From: Vigna angularis
Lineage: Eukaryota; Streptophyta; Magnoliopsida; Fabales; Fabaceae
Assembly (NCBI RefSeq): GCF_016808095.1
Contig: NC_068979.1
Location: 19,002,501-19,066,500, forward strand
DNA length: 64,000 bases
Direction: 5' to 3'
Shown: piece after piece, positions 38,301 to 63,479 of the stretch
Layout: each line of letters starts with the position of its first letter
Position numbering within the stretch: position 1 is the stretch's first letter
Position numbers and translations under genes: made by a program
Notes under the pieces: generated by a model
Seen by the model: only the letters and a program-made list of their open reading frames with translations
The model's database searches: none
What the model was told of the DNA's origin: nothing

Positions 38301-41300
38301 ACTTCATATTAATGCACAAAACAAAAAGTCAATAATTTGTGATTATCATCTTTCTACATTTGTTTACGTTTAGTTTTGTAATTCAGACTTTTATGGAATG
38401 CTTTTATTACCAGGGATTATTAATCTTATCCCTTTTCCATTTTCTTCATCACATTTCATTGCTGCCACCTCAGAAATTAACTCTCTTCTCACTGTCTCCC
38501 AACACTTTCTTTAAAAAACATGTATAAACAGTGACGGAATTAAATTATAAAACTATATTTATTATTTTTTAAATTTAAAAATAAATGAATTCTAATTTTT
38601 TGTTAAAATATGTGTCAACATTGGTTTAAACTGATGAATTTAACTATGCAAGATAGTAACAGTGTTAAAAATCCAAATGATTAAAACTGTTGATAAGAAC
38701 AGACATTATTGTGTATGGTAGACATCACAGAGAAAGAGTTGTTATAGATAAGTGATTATGCAGCACTGAAATTGATAGGGCCAAAGGGTGTTTTCTTTCT
38801 TTTGGTAATAATTATAGAAACTGGTGATGTTGTTGTGGCCAGTTATTATAATTATCCAGTTATGCATATAAAGAATGTGAAGAAGAGCAATAAATGTAAT
38901 TAGGTTCTAGCAACAGCTGGAGAGAGAGTGCTGAGAGACCCTTTGATTTGAGATGTTGTTTTTGTTATAAAGCTAAAACATTTAATGAAAGGGTGTTTTT
39001 AATTTTGTTTAAGTTAATAAAGTAAGTGAAGATGATTATGGTTTTGAATAGTAGTAATGTGGTGGTGTTGACAATTAGAATGATAGGTTATCAAAGTAAT
39101 AGAAAATTGATTAGTGTTGTTGTGTATAAGCACAGTCTCATATTTGCCATAAATATTGCTTTGTGCGGTGGCCGAAGTGGAATCTCATATTCAGAGAAAG
39201 TCTACATGTCACTTTTTTAACACTATTTTCTTTGTCTTTTTCAGAACCTAATATTTGATAGCAACCACCACTCTCTTTTTTTCTAATCATGTGACCTTAA
39301 AACATGAAAAAAGAAAATAACATCAGGGGAAAATGCTAATGGAGATACAAATAGTGTAAAACCATGTATTTTCCTTCCTCCTGAATCAGGTAAAAAAAAA
39401 ATATTTTCTTCAAATGATTAAAGAATATAAATAGAAAATGTTGATTCTTTTAAGATTTTAAATTATACACAATTATTATCCGTTTCAGGGGTTATTAAAC
39501 AATTTCGTAAATTTATTATAAATTTTGGTGAATTAAGTAACCTCTAAAAAGTATAGTAGTTGTATCTAGAAAGTTCGGATAAATTATTTTCCGTGTTAAA
39601 TTATGTCATTTTAGATAATAGTAATCAATTATCACTGAAAAAATAACTTGTTTAGACAATTGAAAATTAGAAAAAAAAAGTTTTATCTTAACAAAAATAA
39701 GCTTGTTATATCCAATTCATTCTTCTCAAGATTTAAGTGGAATACGGGTTATGATTTGTGTGGTTGAGGAGGTAAAGGAATGTCCTAAAATCACCTAGTG
39801 TCGAAAAAAACAATAATACAAGAAAATATTGATAAAATAAAGTTGGAAAAATAAAGTTTTCATTAACAATGAATTTGATCTATTAACAAAAAGTTAATGA
39901 ATATAAAACATGTTAATTAATAAAGTTATCCAATTAAAACCTACCATTATTTAAACTAAGTAATAGTAGTATTAAAAATATTAGAGTAATTAAATGATAA
40001 CAATGACATTAAAACTACACAAAAAAGAAATTATTGAATTTTTTTTAATAAGCAATTGAATATGGTATAACTTTCTCAATGGATTATATACTTTGTGGAA
40101 GGGATACCATTTAATCTTATAAAGAAAATGAGTTTCTCTTTACAAATTATTAAAAATGTGGAACTCTTGTGTATTTGAACTTTAAAGAGATGAATTGGTG
40201 ACAGATCAAATAATAATGATAAGTGATGTAAGGCATATGAAAATAAATGTGTTACTCCCTTTAGTGAATGGTGCAGATATAGGATTTTGGACATTTGTGA
40301 ATAAAGATAAATAAGAAAATAATATATTAAAGATATTTCGTTATATTTGTTATTGTACATATGGTTGAGTAGTTATTATTTGTAATTGAGCTATTTCGAA
40401 GTGAATTTAGTTGCAAATATGTGCATTATTCAGATATTAATAATTGCTTGAGGTATTCGAGAGAGTAGACAAGATATAAAAATGTGATAGTAATTTTGAA
40501 AATTTTACGATAGGTCTTTGTTGAAAAAAAAAAATAGAAGTCTATATTAATTTATATGTTTTGGTTTTTAAGAAACCAAAGCTTTGCAAAATTTTCAAAC
40601 TTATCATTTATTTTAACAATTTTATCTGAGCACAAACGTATGGATTTCAATTTTTGAAAAACCAAAACCTATATAACCTAAATGTTTCGGTTGTCAGATA
40701 ATCAAGACCTAAAATTTTATTAAAATTTCAAAATATTTACTGAACACAGAGGATTAGACTTTAGTTATAAGTAAATCGAAGCCTATTATGTTTTATGCTT
40801 CAATTTTTATAATAACTAAAGTCTAAAACTCTATCTAGGGTTAATTTTTGTGAAAGTTTCACCTTGACAAAGTTTATGTCTGTAATTTGTGAAAGTCTTT
40901 GTGAAACCCATTACAAATTCACGAATGCCATAGCCTTCATTGCAGCTTCTTTCGCCTCCGTCCGTTCTCCTTCATGACGTCAAAGAGATCTCCAATGTCT
41001 GCCACCGACGTCACTGAAGGAGGTCTCGAGGACCTCCCTTTTTGTCGTTGAAGCCCACTTGTTGAGCACCTTCATTCTCACTGCCGCTCAACGTAGAGTT
41101 GATGAGTGATTTTTTGTTTTTTTTGGCATCGTTGGTTGAGCTTGTGTCTTCCTTGATTCTTTGTTCTTTGTTGGTAATGTTTGAGTTTTTTTTGTGTTGT
41201 CATTGTTCTCCTAGTATTGTTGCATTGTGGTGGATTGTGTAACTTTCCAAAACTCATCCAAGATTGCATCTTCCTCCATTGTTGCTCGTGTTTTACATTC

Positions 41301-41539
41301 TTAGGTTCCCATTACTATCTTCAAAATTTATTTTTAAAATGAGCCTATAATTTTTTTAATAGAAAAATTTATTTTTTGTATGTTAGATATGTGATTAATT
41401 ATATGCTTAAATATATTGATTTATTTTGTTTGATTTGTGATTGTTGTTGTATTGAGTTAGCCTTAGTTTTCTGTTTGAGATTCAATACAAAAATTATTTA
41501 TTGTCTCCAATTCTTTTGAAGAAATTGTATTTTTCTAAA
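38301..41539. other. Intergenic DNA
   Basis: No supported gene. A GC-richer patch at about 40915-41100 contains GACGTC palindromes and a 'gaggtctcgaggacctc' inverted repeat near 41018, but no long frame. Several 'aagcctattatg/aaacctatataacc' imperfect repeats occur at 40540-40830. Confidence 0.5.
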
Positions 41540-42936
41540 ATTAATACTCGTCATCATCATATATTATACATACTCATATACATAATCATATACATAATCT
41601 TGTTTCCAATTCATATTATAAATCAATTCATACTTCATAATAAGTATTAAAAAGCATTAGGACAACTTAAACTCGATAAAGCGTAAAAGAAAAGAAAACC
41701 AAAAACGAATACAGCAAACAGGGTGCTCAACGCCAACACCACTAAAAGAGTGGCACTCAACGCCAAAGATATCACTCAACACCCCAACACCGTTTGCTCT
41801 TGGGTTTTGCACCGCTCAGCATCCAAAGGGAGCGCTCAACACCCATAGAACAAATTGCCCTCTATTTTGGCAATATTGAGCGCCACGTTATACTAGATGA
41901 CAGTCACTTTGAAACTTGATTTGGTTGCCCCTAATACATGTTCAAATGACCAAAATGAAATCTTAAGACAGTATAATTGATTCAAAAATAGTTTCATAAC
42001 TTAAATTGGATTCCAATTTGGTTATTTGGTCAATAAAGAAGATTCAACTGATCATCATATAACCCAACACTCATGTATCAGATTTCTCATGCTTTAAACC
42101 ATATTTATAGTGCACTGTATGGCCAACTAAGTCCTAAATGGTCTCAAGGCAAACACCAAACAAACAAATTTACTTTTAAGACCATTCCTCTAAAATTTTA
42201 CCTATCAAAACCTTCATTTAGACCAAAATCAACCATCTATAACCTATTGTCAAACTAAAGTTCTGTGACTAATTGATCAACCAAAATAACAACTTATCAT
42301 TCACAAATTATTAAGAATCAATTACCATTAAGAAAGCATCTCATCATATCAACAACTAATTTCAAATCCAAAATCATTCAAAATAAACCAATACAAAAGA
42401 TCAATAATTCATCATACAAATCATCAATTTCACAACTTTTCAAGCAAGAACGTAGACTCATGAACCTCCAAATAAATAAACAGATATTAGTTACCTTCCT
42501 TTACCTGTTAGAAGATCAAACGACCCTAAAGAACCCAAACAACTTCCACAGATCAAAGGACACTAACTATGCCTACAAGCAACAAAATTATGATCAAGGT
42601 ATATCGATAGGACCACTGATCAACAGAGAGTCTTATAGAAGACTCAAACTTAATATGCAAAACAAAAAAGGCTAACATGTAAGAAAAAATAAAACTGACC
42701 AAAGAAAGGAGCAGAAAGCAAATTTACTCTAGTGAAGAAACCAATCAGTTAGACTTGAAGATCTCGTCGTTGTGATCACTCAAACAGTCTCTAATGTTCA
42801 AACAGATATACATAGACAAATAAAACTCATTTATAACAAAATTATTTATATTAAAATCTTTTAATATTAAAATAATCAAGTCTTACTATTTTTATACTAT
42901 TATCACTTATAAAATATCATTTTCTAAGTCTTTACA
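41540..42936 (-). repeat. Partial solo LTR copy 7
   Basis: The 5' end reads TGTAAAGACTTAGAAAA on the minus strand from 42936, a variant of the family start. The 'ccttcctttacctgttag' tract (about 42496) and a GC-rich cassette with 'gctcaacgcc' repeats (41728-41885) are in the usual order. The left boundary is approximate, because the 3' part of the LTR is missing. The short frames at 42073 and 42460 are inside it and not meaningful. Confidence 0.55.
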
Positions 42937-46575
<3,639 letters not shown>

Positions 46576-46576
<1 letters not shown>

Positions 46577-48071
46577 CATCTCAAAATATATAACGTTTAA
46601 CTATATAATAATCAACATATTAATAGATAAGATGTTAACTATAATACAAAATATAAACTTACACTTATTCAAAAATAACTATAAAATTTAAACTTTATAT
46701 ACAAATCAGACTAAACAAAACTATTTACAAAACTGATATAAAGAAAACTAAACAGCAGTATCCCTCCATCAAGTGTTTGTTCCAAGGAAACCTCATCTCC
46801 TTCTGCTCACATCCATAGGAAGATCATAGCCAAGCAAAGAACACAACCACATACAAACACAAGCACAAACAAAAGGGTAAGCTGGATATAAAAAGATTTA
46901 TACAATGTTATAATATATTAAACACCTTAATTCATTCACATATAACAACCAACTTCAAACATCCTAAACATGTTAAGACCTAGATTAAACTATCCGGACT
47001 TAGAATGATTGTCGAGCTATGGCGAGTTGTGCACTTGTGGTGGCCTCTACTGCTTTGCAAAGCCATTGTCAATGGATCTCACCCTACCACACTCACAAGG
47101 TTAGTTTGTTCCACGCCTTGGATCACACTGGAAGCATCCAAGACTAAGATCTCTTGCTTGAGAATGAAAGACCATTAGAGTTTCAGAATAACTCCCAAGA
47201 CTTAGTTCCTTGCATTCATTCTAAACATACTTGAACCTCACTAAGAAGAAGTTCAACCTTGAAACTTACTTTCATAACTTTGAAACCATACTTAGAACCA
47301 TATATTTTGCACATTGAATTCCAATCCAATAATATAATAGGGTATAATAATAACAGAGGAACTTTTAAACCATTCAAAGAATCAAACATACTCAGGATTA
47401 TCAAGGAACTATACTAAAAATAAAATACAAACAAATCCTAGACTAGTCGCTCAACGACCAAGCTTGTTGGGCGATCAAAGAGTCCTCTCGCTCAGCAACC
47501 CCACTCGTTGTGCGAATACAAAGACAGTGGTCTAGACCCCCTAACCTCTCGCTCAACGACCCAGCTCGTTGTGCGAACACAGACACAGTAGTTCAGACCC
47601 CCTAACCTCTCGCTCAACGACCTAGCTCGTTGTGCGAATACACAAACAATGGTTCATACCCTCTCACCTCTCTCACTCAGCGACTCTACTCGCTGTGCGA
47701 ATACACAGATAGTGGTCCAGACCCCCTCACCTCTCGCTCAACGACCCTACTCGCTGAGCGAGACTACATAATTTTACAGCATCAAAACTGCGGAATTACC
47801 ACCTTTACCTAAACTTGACCTATTCTATAAATCTTTCCCAACTTCTAACACTCCTAGATTGTATTCTAGAATCAAATGTAACTAACTAGACGCATCTAAA
47901 CCACCCTACACACATTTTAAATTTAAAGATCACAAGCTTTTACACTAAATTTCATCAAAACCTCACTTTAGAGACTCAACTCGAATTCCACCAGTTATGG
48001 CACAATTTCAAACAACTTAGGGACTCTAACAAGTCCCAAATGACTTACTAACACTCTCCAAACAGATTATA
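46576..48071 (-). repeat. Solo LTR copy 6, 3' part
   Basis: Contains the family blocks at 46980-47230 and a GC-rich cassette at about 47440-47770. Its terminal TGTAACATC is replaced by TATAACATC merging into a TA run. It is interrupted at 48072 by a CACTA-type element and continues at 49320. Confidence 0.75.
47440..47770. repeat. Tandem repeats of about 62 bp in the LTR GC-rich cassette
   Basis: Five units of the form 'CTCTCGCTCAACGAC...CTCGTTGTGCGAA...cagacccc' repeat with moderate divergence. Each carries CGCTCA and TGAGCG or TTGTGCG motifs, so units can form imperfect hairpins. Copies 1a, 3, 4 and 7 have different GC-rich sequence at the same place. Confidence 0.8.
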
Positions 48072-49319
48072 CACTAGTGCAGAAAAGGCTTTAGACGTCT
48101 GTTATTTTGGGCTTTTTACGTCTGATCCTGACCTGACGTTTATTCGGGTGACGTTGATGGGACGTCGGACCCTAGTCAGATGTCTATATAAACGTCCGAC
48201 CTGTACAGATTGGACGTTTATATAAACGTTATGACCTAAATAGATCAGACGTCTAAAACGTTGTTGTATTTGATTGGATCTTTCTCCGCTTGAGGCCTCT
48301 CGGGTTGTTTCTAGCTCATGGTGATTCGAGTTTACAACTTTATATTTTAGTTGAAGAGAATGAATTGTACGTTTTTTTTTTTTGTATTGGATGGTTTTAA
48401 AAACGTAGTGGAGGGAATTGAAGGAGTGCAAAACGCAAGAAATCGCCGCCCAAGGACACAAGCAAAACTGCACCAAAACCCAACGAAAATGCATTTTAAT
48501 CGGTTCAAATGAAAGATAATTCATCAAAGAGTAATGTAATCGGAGTAAAATTAATTTAAAATGGTGAAAAAGTGAGAAAACGAACCTGAAAAACGTAGCC
48601 CGTGGAGAGAAAACGCGAGGAAGATAATGAACAGTGAGTGCGCGTAATGGATGTCTTGCATTCGCGGTGTTTTAATGCAGACATTTAGAAGTCGGTTCCC
48701 CTAATAACAGACGTGTAAATGGCTTTAGAAGTCGGAGTGGCAAGATCATACGTCTAAAAATAGAGTCAAAAAGTGACTTTTTAAATTGTTGGGCTGAGTA
48801 TTTAGAAGTTTGTTCCCCCCATAGTAGACGTCTAAATGGCTTTAGAAGTTGGAGTGGTGGGATCAGACATCTAAATGGAGTCAAAAAGTGACTTTTTTAA
48901 TTTTTGGGCTAAGTATTTAGAAGTTTGTTCCCCCATAATAGACGTCTAAATGGCTTTAGAAGTCTGAGTGGCGAGATCAAACGTCTAAATGGAGTCAAAA
49001 AGTGACTTTTTAAATTTCTGGGCTGAGTATTTAGAAGTCTGTTTCCCCATAACAAACGTCTAAAATAGACTATAGACGTCAGACTCCTAACCCAGACATC
49101 TAATAGTAATAAAATATTCATTTTTTTTACTTTTACGTATCTTTTTGGCTTCTAATGGAGTTGTCTGACGTCTACATAGACTATAGACGTCAGACCCCCC
49201 AATATCAGACGTCTATTTACTCTTTTTAATTACAAAAATGCCACCGGTCATTTTTTACGTTTGATATTTGGGGGTCAGACGTCTAAGTGGTGACGTCAAA
49301 GGCCTTTTCTACACTAGTG
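48072..49319. mobile_element. Non-autonomous CACTA-type element nested in LTR copy 6
   Basis: The left end is CACTAGTGCAGAAAAGGC and the inverted right end CACTAGTGTAGAAAAGGC, one difference in 18 bases. The CACTAGTG end is itself palindromic. Dozens of AGACGTCT or close variants crowd both ends, in both orientations, as expected of CACTA subterminal repeats. No transposase frame exists; the 141-residue frame at 48102-48527 shows no domain I recognise. Its flanks (ATA and AGT) do not give the 3-bp duplication typical of CACTA elements. It is younger than LTR copy 6, which it splits. Confidence 0.85.
48676..49050. repeat. Tandem repeat of about 116 bp inside the CACTA element
   Basis: Just over three units begin with 'atttagaagt(c/t)(g/t)gtt(c/t)cccc' at about 48679, 48799, 48914 and 49029. 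Each contains AGACGTCTAAATGG-like and 'gagtcaaaaagtgactttt' segments, the latter a short inverted repeat. The two 70-residue frames at 48672 and 48909 are translations of these units. Confidence 0.85.
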
Positions 49320-50304
49320 AGTTGAGCATAAAATTCATAATTTACATTTTCACTAGTCAATACCCCCAAAAAATAGTTCTCAACCAAGCCAAACTCTACC
49401 TAACCACCACTACATACTCATCATATCTCATATTTCTTCCACTTTAAAGGCTTGAACAACTCGCAAAACATTTCATAACAGACCACAACTGCATCAAACC
49501 AAGTTACCATCCTTGTCTCACAACTTCACTACCTAAAGCCTCATCTTTTCCTTCAAAATACTACCAAAACTTCTAAGTTTTCAACTATTCCAAATAGAAT
49601 TGTAACACCTTAACATACAATTTCAAGTCAAATAATCAACCCATACACTTTTCAACAACATTTCATCACCACATACGTAAAAACACTTAATTAACTTGGT
49701 TACAACTAGCACATCACAGAATTTTCACCCAAACAGTTTAATACTCATATAAAACATCAAACTTACACCATAAACATCAATTAAAGAAAACTTTAGTTTC
49801 CCTTACCTCTAAACCAACTGCCCAACTTCTCAAAACGCTCCACTGATTGCTTGCAACGCAAGAGATTTCTAAACAAACATACAAAACACCAATGTTGAAA
49901 TAAACAGAATCCTTAGAACTCTAAATCAACCAAGAACCAATAAAGAAGATAAATTGATACATGCAAAACAATTTCTCTAAGCATGATCAAGGATCAAGAA
50001 AACACCAAGAAAAAGAATAAAAACTTACTTGCTCTAAACAACAAATTGATCGGTTAGATAGGTAGTCCTTGTCGCAAGGATCGCCTAAACACCACCTGAT
50101 CGTCAAATAGATGATTTAAAAGTAAGATATCCTAGAGATGGTAGAGAGGTTAAGAAAATAGTGTTTTAGAGAGATAGACAATGTTTTAAGTAATGAGACG
50201 AGTTTAGAAAATTCTATTTATATTATGAAATTATTTTATAATAAAGTACTCGGTCTCATTATTTTAATACTCCTACCAACTCTAATACTCTATTTTCTAG
50301 GTTC

Positions 50305-50307
<3 letters not shown>
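49320..50307 (-). repeat. Solo LTR copy 6, 5' part
   Basis: Continues LTR copy 6 after the CACTA insert, with the 'tttcccttacctct' tract at about 49797, the 'caccacctgatcgtc' tract near 50090 and the 'gttttagagagatag' block near 50160. The terminal TAGGTTCTTACA is replaced by TAGGTTCTTA running straight into a TA microsatellite at 50308. Confidence 0.75.

Positions 50308-50384
<77 letters not shown>
50308..50384. repeat. (TA)n microsatellite abutting LTR copy 6
   Basis: Long TA run with one phase slip. It occupies the position where the LTR end and its target duplication should be. Confidence 0.9.
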
Positions 50385-50652
50385 TAATAAAATATAATTT
50401 TGATATTTTTCCTAAATTATTTTTACTTTTCAAAATACAATTACTATTTTATAAACCGTATATAAAATGTATGTACTGCTCCAATCTAAATCCACTTATA
50501 TATCTCAACTTATACAAACTAAAAAATATATATTTAATTAAATTTAGTTAGGTTTTTTAACTTAATCCCATCAATTTTACGGATTTGAATATAATCTATA
50601 TTAAATTAATTTTCACAATCTATTCTCAAATACCATTTCCATGTAATAAATG

Positions 50653-51436
50653 CACTAGTACACAAATTGTGTATAACGTCAAATATTTTGGGTTTTTAAC
50701 AGCGAATTTGCGAACGACGTCATATTAGGATACGCTAAATGAACATCAAATTTTGTCGTCGAATTTTGTCAATATAACAAAATTAATCTTTTTTTTTTTT
50801 TAAATTAATTGTGATCTTTTTTATAATTCTACGAGACATGAAAAACAGAAAAATAACAAATTTCAGTTTTTGGTATTTTATAAAGCAAACAGCAATAACC
50901 AACATCAAACAAGTTCAATCAAACAACAACAAACAAGTTCAACAAAACAACAACAAACAAGTTCAACAAATAAGTTCTTCAGTAACCTTCAAAAGGTGGG
51001 TTCGTCGGAATAAAGTGTCATCACTAGTGATAGAGAAAGCAGAATGCACCTATGAAGGACAAGAGTATGAAAATAATCGGTCAAAACAAACGAAAATCAT
51101 ACATAAAGTAATTAATTAACATGCATTTGTATCAAATGAAAGAAAGATTACATGTGATGGTCGTCAAACTTCGTTCAAGAAAAGTTTGAGAAGAGAAGAC
51201 GGTCTCGCACGCTAAGATAAAGTGAATGAATTTTCAATCACTCGCTCAAATTTTTATTGAATTCACTAACCTTTTAACGTCTAACGCTGGGGCATTCGAC
51301 GTTTTATATCCTTTTACGTCGAATTATAATTATAAACGATGTTTAATAATTTTATTTATTTACAAAAATGCTATCGATCATTTCTAAAGTTTGTTATTTA
51401 ATGGTTGGACGTTTATACATTATTTTTGTACTAATG
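50653..51436. mobile_element. Non-autonomous CACTA-type element, copy B, with 3-bp duplication
   Basis: Starts CACTAGTACACA and ends, inverted, CATTAGTACAAA. An exact ATG duplication flanks it (50650-50652 and 51437-51439), matching the 3-bp duplication known for CACTA transposons. It is 784 bp and homologous to copy A at 18492-19132, with an extra run of 'caacaaacaagttcaa' repeats at about 50900-50970. The 102-residue frame at 50811-51119 crosses these repeats and is not conserved in copy A, so I do not call it a gene. Confidence 0.85.
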
Positions 51437-60470
<9,034 letters not shown>

Positions 60471-60526
60471 GTTCTTCTTTGAAGTGAGTAGGGAACGCAC
60501 GAACTAGTGTTGCCCTCTTCTACTCC

Positions 60527-60533
60527 TTATATA
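60527..60533 (-). promoter_or_regulatory. TATA box of the spermidine synthase gene
   Basis: Minus-strand TATATAA within CTATATAAGG, 57 bp before the start codon. With transcription starting about 30 bp downstream, the leader would be only about 25-30 nt if unspliced. No competing TATA element is nearer. Confidence 0.65.
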
Positions 60534-61354
60534 GGTGTTATGGAGATGAATGATTAAATAAAAGGTGGTAACTTTAGAGATAAATGATAAAATAAAAAAG
60601 TAGTAACTTTGGAGATAAAAACAAATAAAAACTAATTTAATAATATCATATAATGTAAATTAGTCAAATTAAGTTTTTAAATTTGTTTTTTTCCATGTTA
60701 GGTGAGAAAACCTAATCTTCGACCGACACAATCTTGCTCCTTCTCTCTCTTATGCCCTATTTTTAATTAAAGTAATTAACTTACGAAACATACTTTATTT
60801 GAATTGTTGGTAATATTTTTTCATTTGATTTTGCAGATGAAAGATGAAGTTTGTAAATTGAGAGAGGTATTTGATTTAGAAAATAAATTCAAACAAGAAA
60901 AAATATTACTTGGAAAGAAAATATTAAATCAAATCTAATTAATTGGATTAGTTACTTGAAATTGGAGTTACTTTTAGATTGAACGTTATAATGTTATGAA
61001 TTATAAATTAACACCATTAAAGTAATTAAAATATGTAAATATTCGTAAATACTTATAAATATTTAAAAATATATATTTTATAAATTTTTAAAATAAAATT
61101 ATAAAACAAAATACAAAATATAATATAAATTAAAATTTAATTTTAATTAAATTTAATCTAATAAAATATAAATTAATTTTAATTCTTTTAATAAAAAAGA
61201 CTCGTACCTATTTAATTTATAAATAATATTAAAATATCCACAGTCTATTCTTGCTCCAGAAGTATCAATTATTAACTGCCAAATATTCACAATACAAATA
61301 TTGTTATGATCCTATATAATTTTAGTATATCACTTGATCTAATAATAATAAAAG

Positions 61355-61356
<2 letters not shown>

Positions 61357-61411
<55 letters not shown>
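61357..61411. repeat. (TA)n microsatellite
   Basis: Uninterrupted TA run. Confidence 0.95.
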
Positions 61412-61413
<2 letters not shown>

Positions 61414-61941
61414 GAACTCAAAGTAAAGTATGTCAAATTCTCTTTTTAAGAAATTATAGGAGTGTTTTATTTTAATTAAATTAGATCCAACAAGTATTAT
61501 CACTACTATTTTTTTATAGAATAGACCTAGCTTCAAGAATTATAAGTATACAATATTACTTCTAACAATAAATAAGTAATTTCAGGTTCTACAACTTGTA
61601 TAAACAAAAGTGTCAAGTGATGAAACTTCATAAAAAAATGTATGACATCGTGTAAGAAATGAAGAGTCATTAATACTTAATTCAATATATACAAAATTAT
61701 ATTATCATAGGAAATTACTAGATGGATATACAATATACTAACTTCAAATTCAATACTAATATTCTGGAAATATGCTGCTTATTGTATATCTTTTTTTGAT
61801 AAAATTGATAATTTTAATAGAAGTGACTTATGAATATTCATATATTAATGTTATTTTTCATAGGTTCATGGCTTAATTAATAACTAATTCACTCTAATTT
61901 TGTATTGTATATTTTTATTAAGATATAGTGTTTACGTTCAG

Positions 61942-61948
<7 letters not shown>

Positions 61949-61997
<49 letters not shown>
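61949..61997. repeat. (TA)n microsatellite
   Basis: Uninterrupted TA run. Confidence 0.95.
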
Positions 61998-61999
<2 letters not shown>

Positions 62000-62519
62000 C
62001 TTTTATTTCAATTTGTATATTCAACATTATCTACATGTACTAAATATAAATAGGAGACCAAACTATTTAGTTTATGTTTTTTTATATTTGGTGATAGCTG
62101 AGGGCATGAAAAAGATTGAAATAGACTTGTCTAGGTTCATTATTTTAGGGGTACATAGACAAATTGTAGTTATTATTTATAAATATTAAAGTTAAAAAAA
62201 TGTATTATAATAATTAAAATTATATTTCTATTTCCAGAAACAAAACAATTACCTATAGAAGAGATAACTAGTCAACATACTATTAATAGGTGATTTTCCA
62301 CTACTTAACCCATAATTTTGAAAAAAAAAACATTATTGCAAAATTAGTATTTAACTTCAAAATAATTAACAAAAAACAAGAAATTAAACTTTGTCTCTTT
62401 TCCTCTCTTTTTTTCACTCTTTAGAATGTGGTGTGTTGTGTTGAAGCCTCGAAAGTAGAGTAACAAAAAGGACCGAGTTCTATGGATCAGTCTAGTAATT
62501 CGAAAAAAAAATGAATTGG

Positions 62520-62770
62520 GATGACCTTTTCAATTTGACAGGTCGGCACAATCCATCCCGTCCAGTCTGGTAATCTTGTAGGCCAACCTAACAATCTAAA
62601 ATCTTTAAAAAACTAAATGTAAAGAACTCGCCATCCCCCAGCCCAATAGGCCAGTCTCGTAGTCTGACATCATTAAAAAGAAAACCTAAATGTAAGAAAT
62701 TTTTCCTTGCCCAACTTGGTACGCTAGCTTAACAACCCAACATCATTAAAAAAAACCTAAATGAGGAACT
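62520..62770. repeat. Degenerate tandem repeat upstream of the hAT transposase
   Basis: Three imperfect units of about 70-90 bp, each with 'ccag(t/c)ct(g/c)gta' or similar, 'catcattaaaaa' and 'aaacctaaatg' segments and an 'aactcgcc' tract. They lie in the same orientation, 0.7-0.9 kb before the transposase ATG, and could be subterminal repeats of that transposon. Its outer end was not identified. Confidence 0.55.
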
Positions 62771-62879
62771 CGCCCTTGCTCGTGACAACACTTCCTTCAC
62801 TTCTTTTAAAAAATTGGAATGCCATAATTCCTCCATTGTTTGGAACCCTAATTCTATGCTCATCTCTCTTAGGGTAAAA

Positions 62880-63060
62880 TTAAATGAGGAAATATTTAGA
62901 ATATATTTTATTAGTAGTAATATAGTTTATTGGTAATATGGGTAAACATAAATATGGGAATATTTAGTAGTTTTTTTAGTAGTAATATGGTAACTTCAAA
63001 TGAGGGAATATTTAACAGATTTTATGAGTAGTAATATTTTGATGTTTTAGGAGAGAAAAT
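62880..63060. repeat. Three short direct repeats
   Basis: Units built on 'ggaatatttag' and 'agtagtaatat' occur at about 62890, 62957 and 63004 with varying spacers. Confidence 0.6.
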
Positions 63061-63479
63061 ATCAAAGACTTTAATAGGTTATGATTTGGGTTATATTTTG
63101 GAGATATTATGACTTGGTGGAAAAGCCAAATGTAAGACCTATAAATTAGTGTCTAGTTGACACGAAAAAACAACAAGAAAATACAAGGAGGTGAATAAGT
63201 TTTTTCACATAAAGAGTGTGTTTTGCTAACAATCTTCATGTATTGCGCCATCTTATCTCATCTCCCCTATTTGCGTAAACCTCCTATGCCAAACATGAAT
63301 AGGTCGGTGCCAATCTTGTTCAATTGTTGTGCAGCCTAGCATCACTTCGTTTAAGGTGAGTATTTATTCTCCGCCTTCTTCAACTACATCTGCAGTTCTA
63401 ACTGTGTTATTCTTCATCATTAAACTGAAGGAATTCATGTTATTGTGTTACTGTATTAGAATTTAGTAATTTAGTAACT

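Larger units (their letters stand above)
60540..62400. other. AT-rich intergenic DNA upstream of spermidine synthase
   Basis: No gene is seen. The first part repeats 'agataaatgattaaataaaa(g/a)gtggtaacttt' twice (60545-60620). TA runs lie at 61357-61411 and 61949-61997. Confidence 0.6.

Noticed and set aside
48102..48527. 141-residue minus-strand frame in the CACTA element
   Set aside because: No similarity to a transposase or any protein I recognise, and it includes subterminal repeat sequence.
50811..51119. 102-residue frame in CACTA copy B
   Set aside because: It crosses short Asn/Lys/Gln-coding repeats and is not preserved in copy A, so it is unlikely to be a gene.
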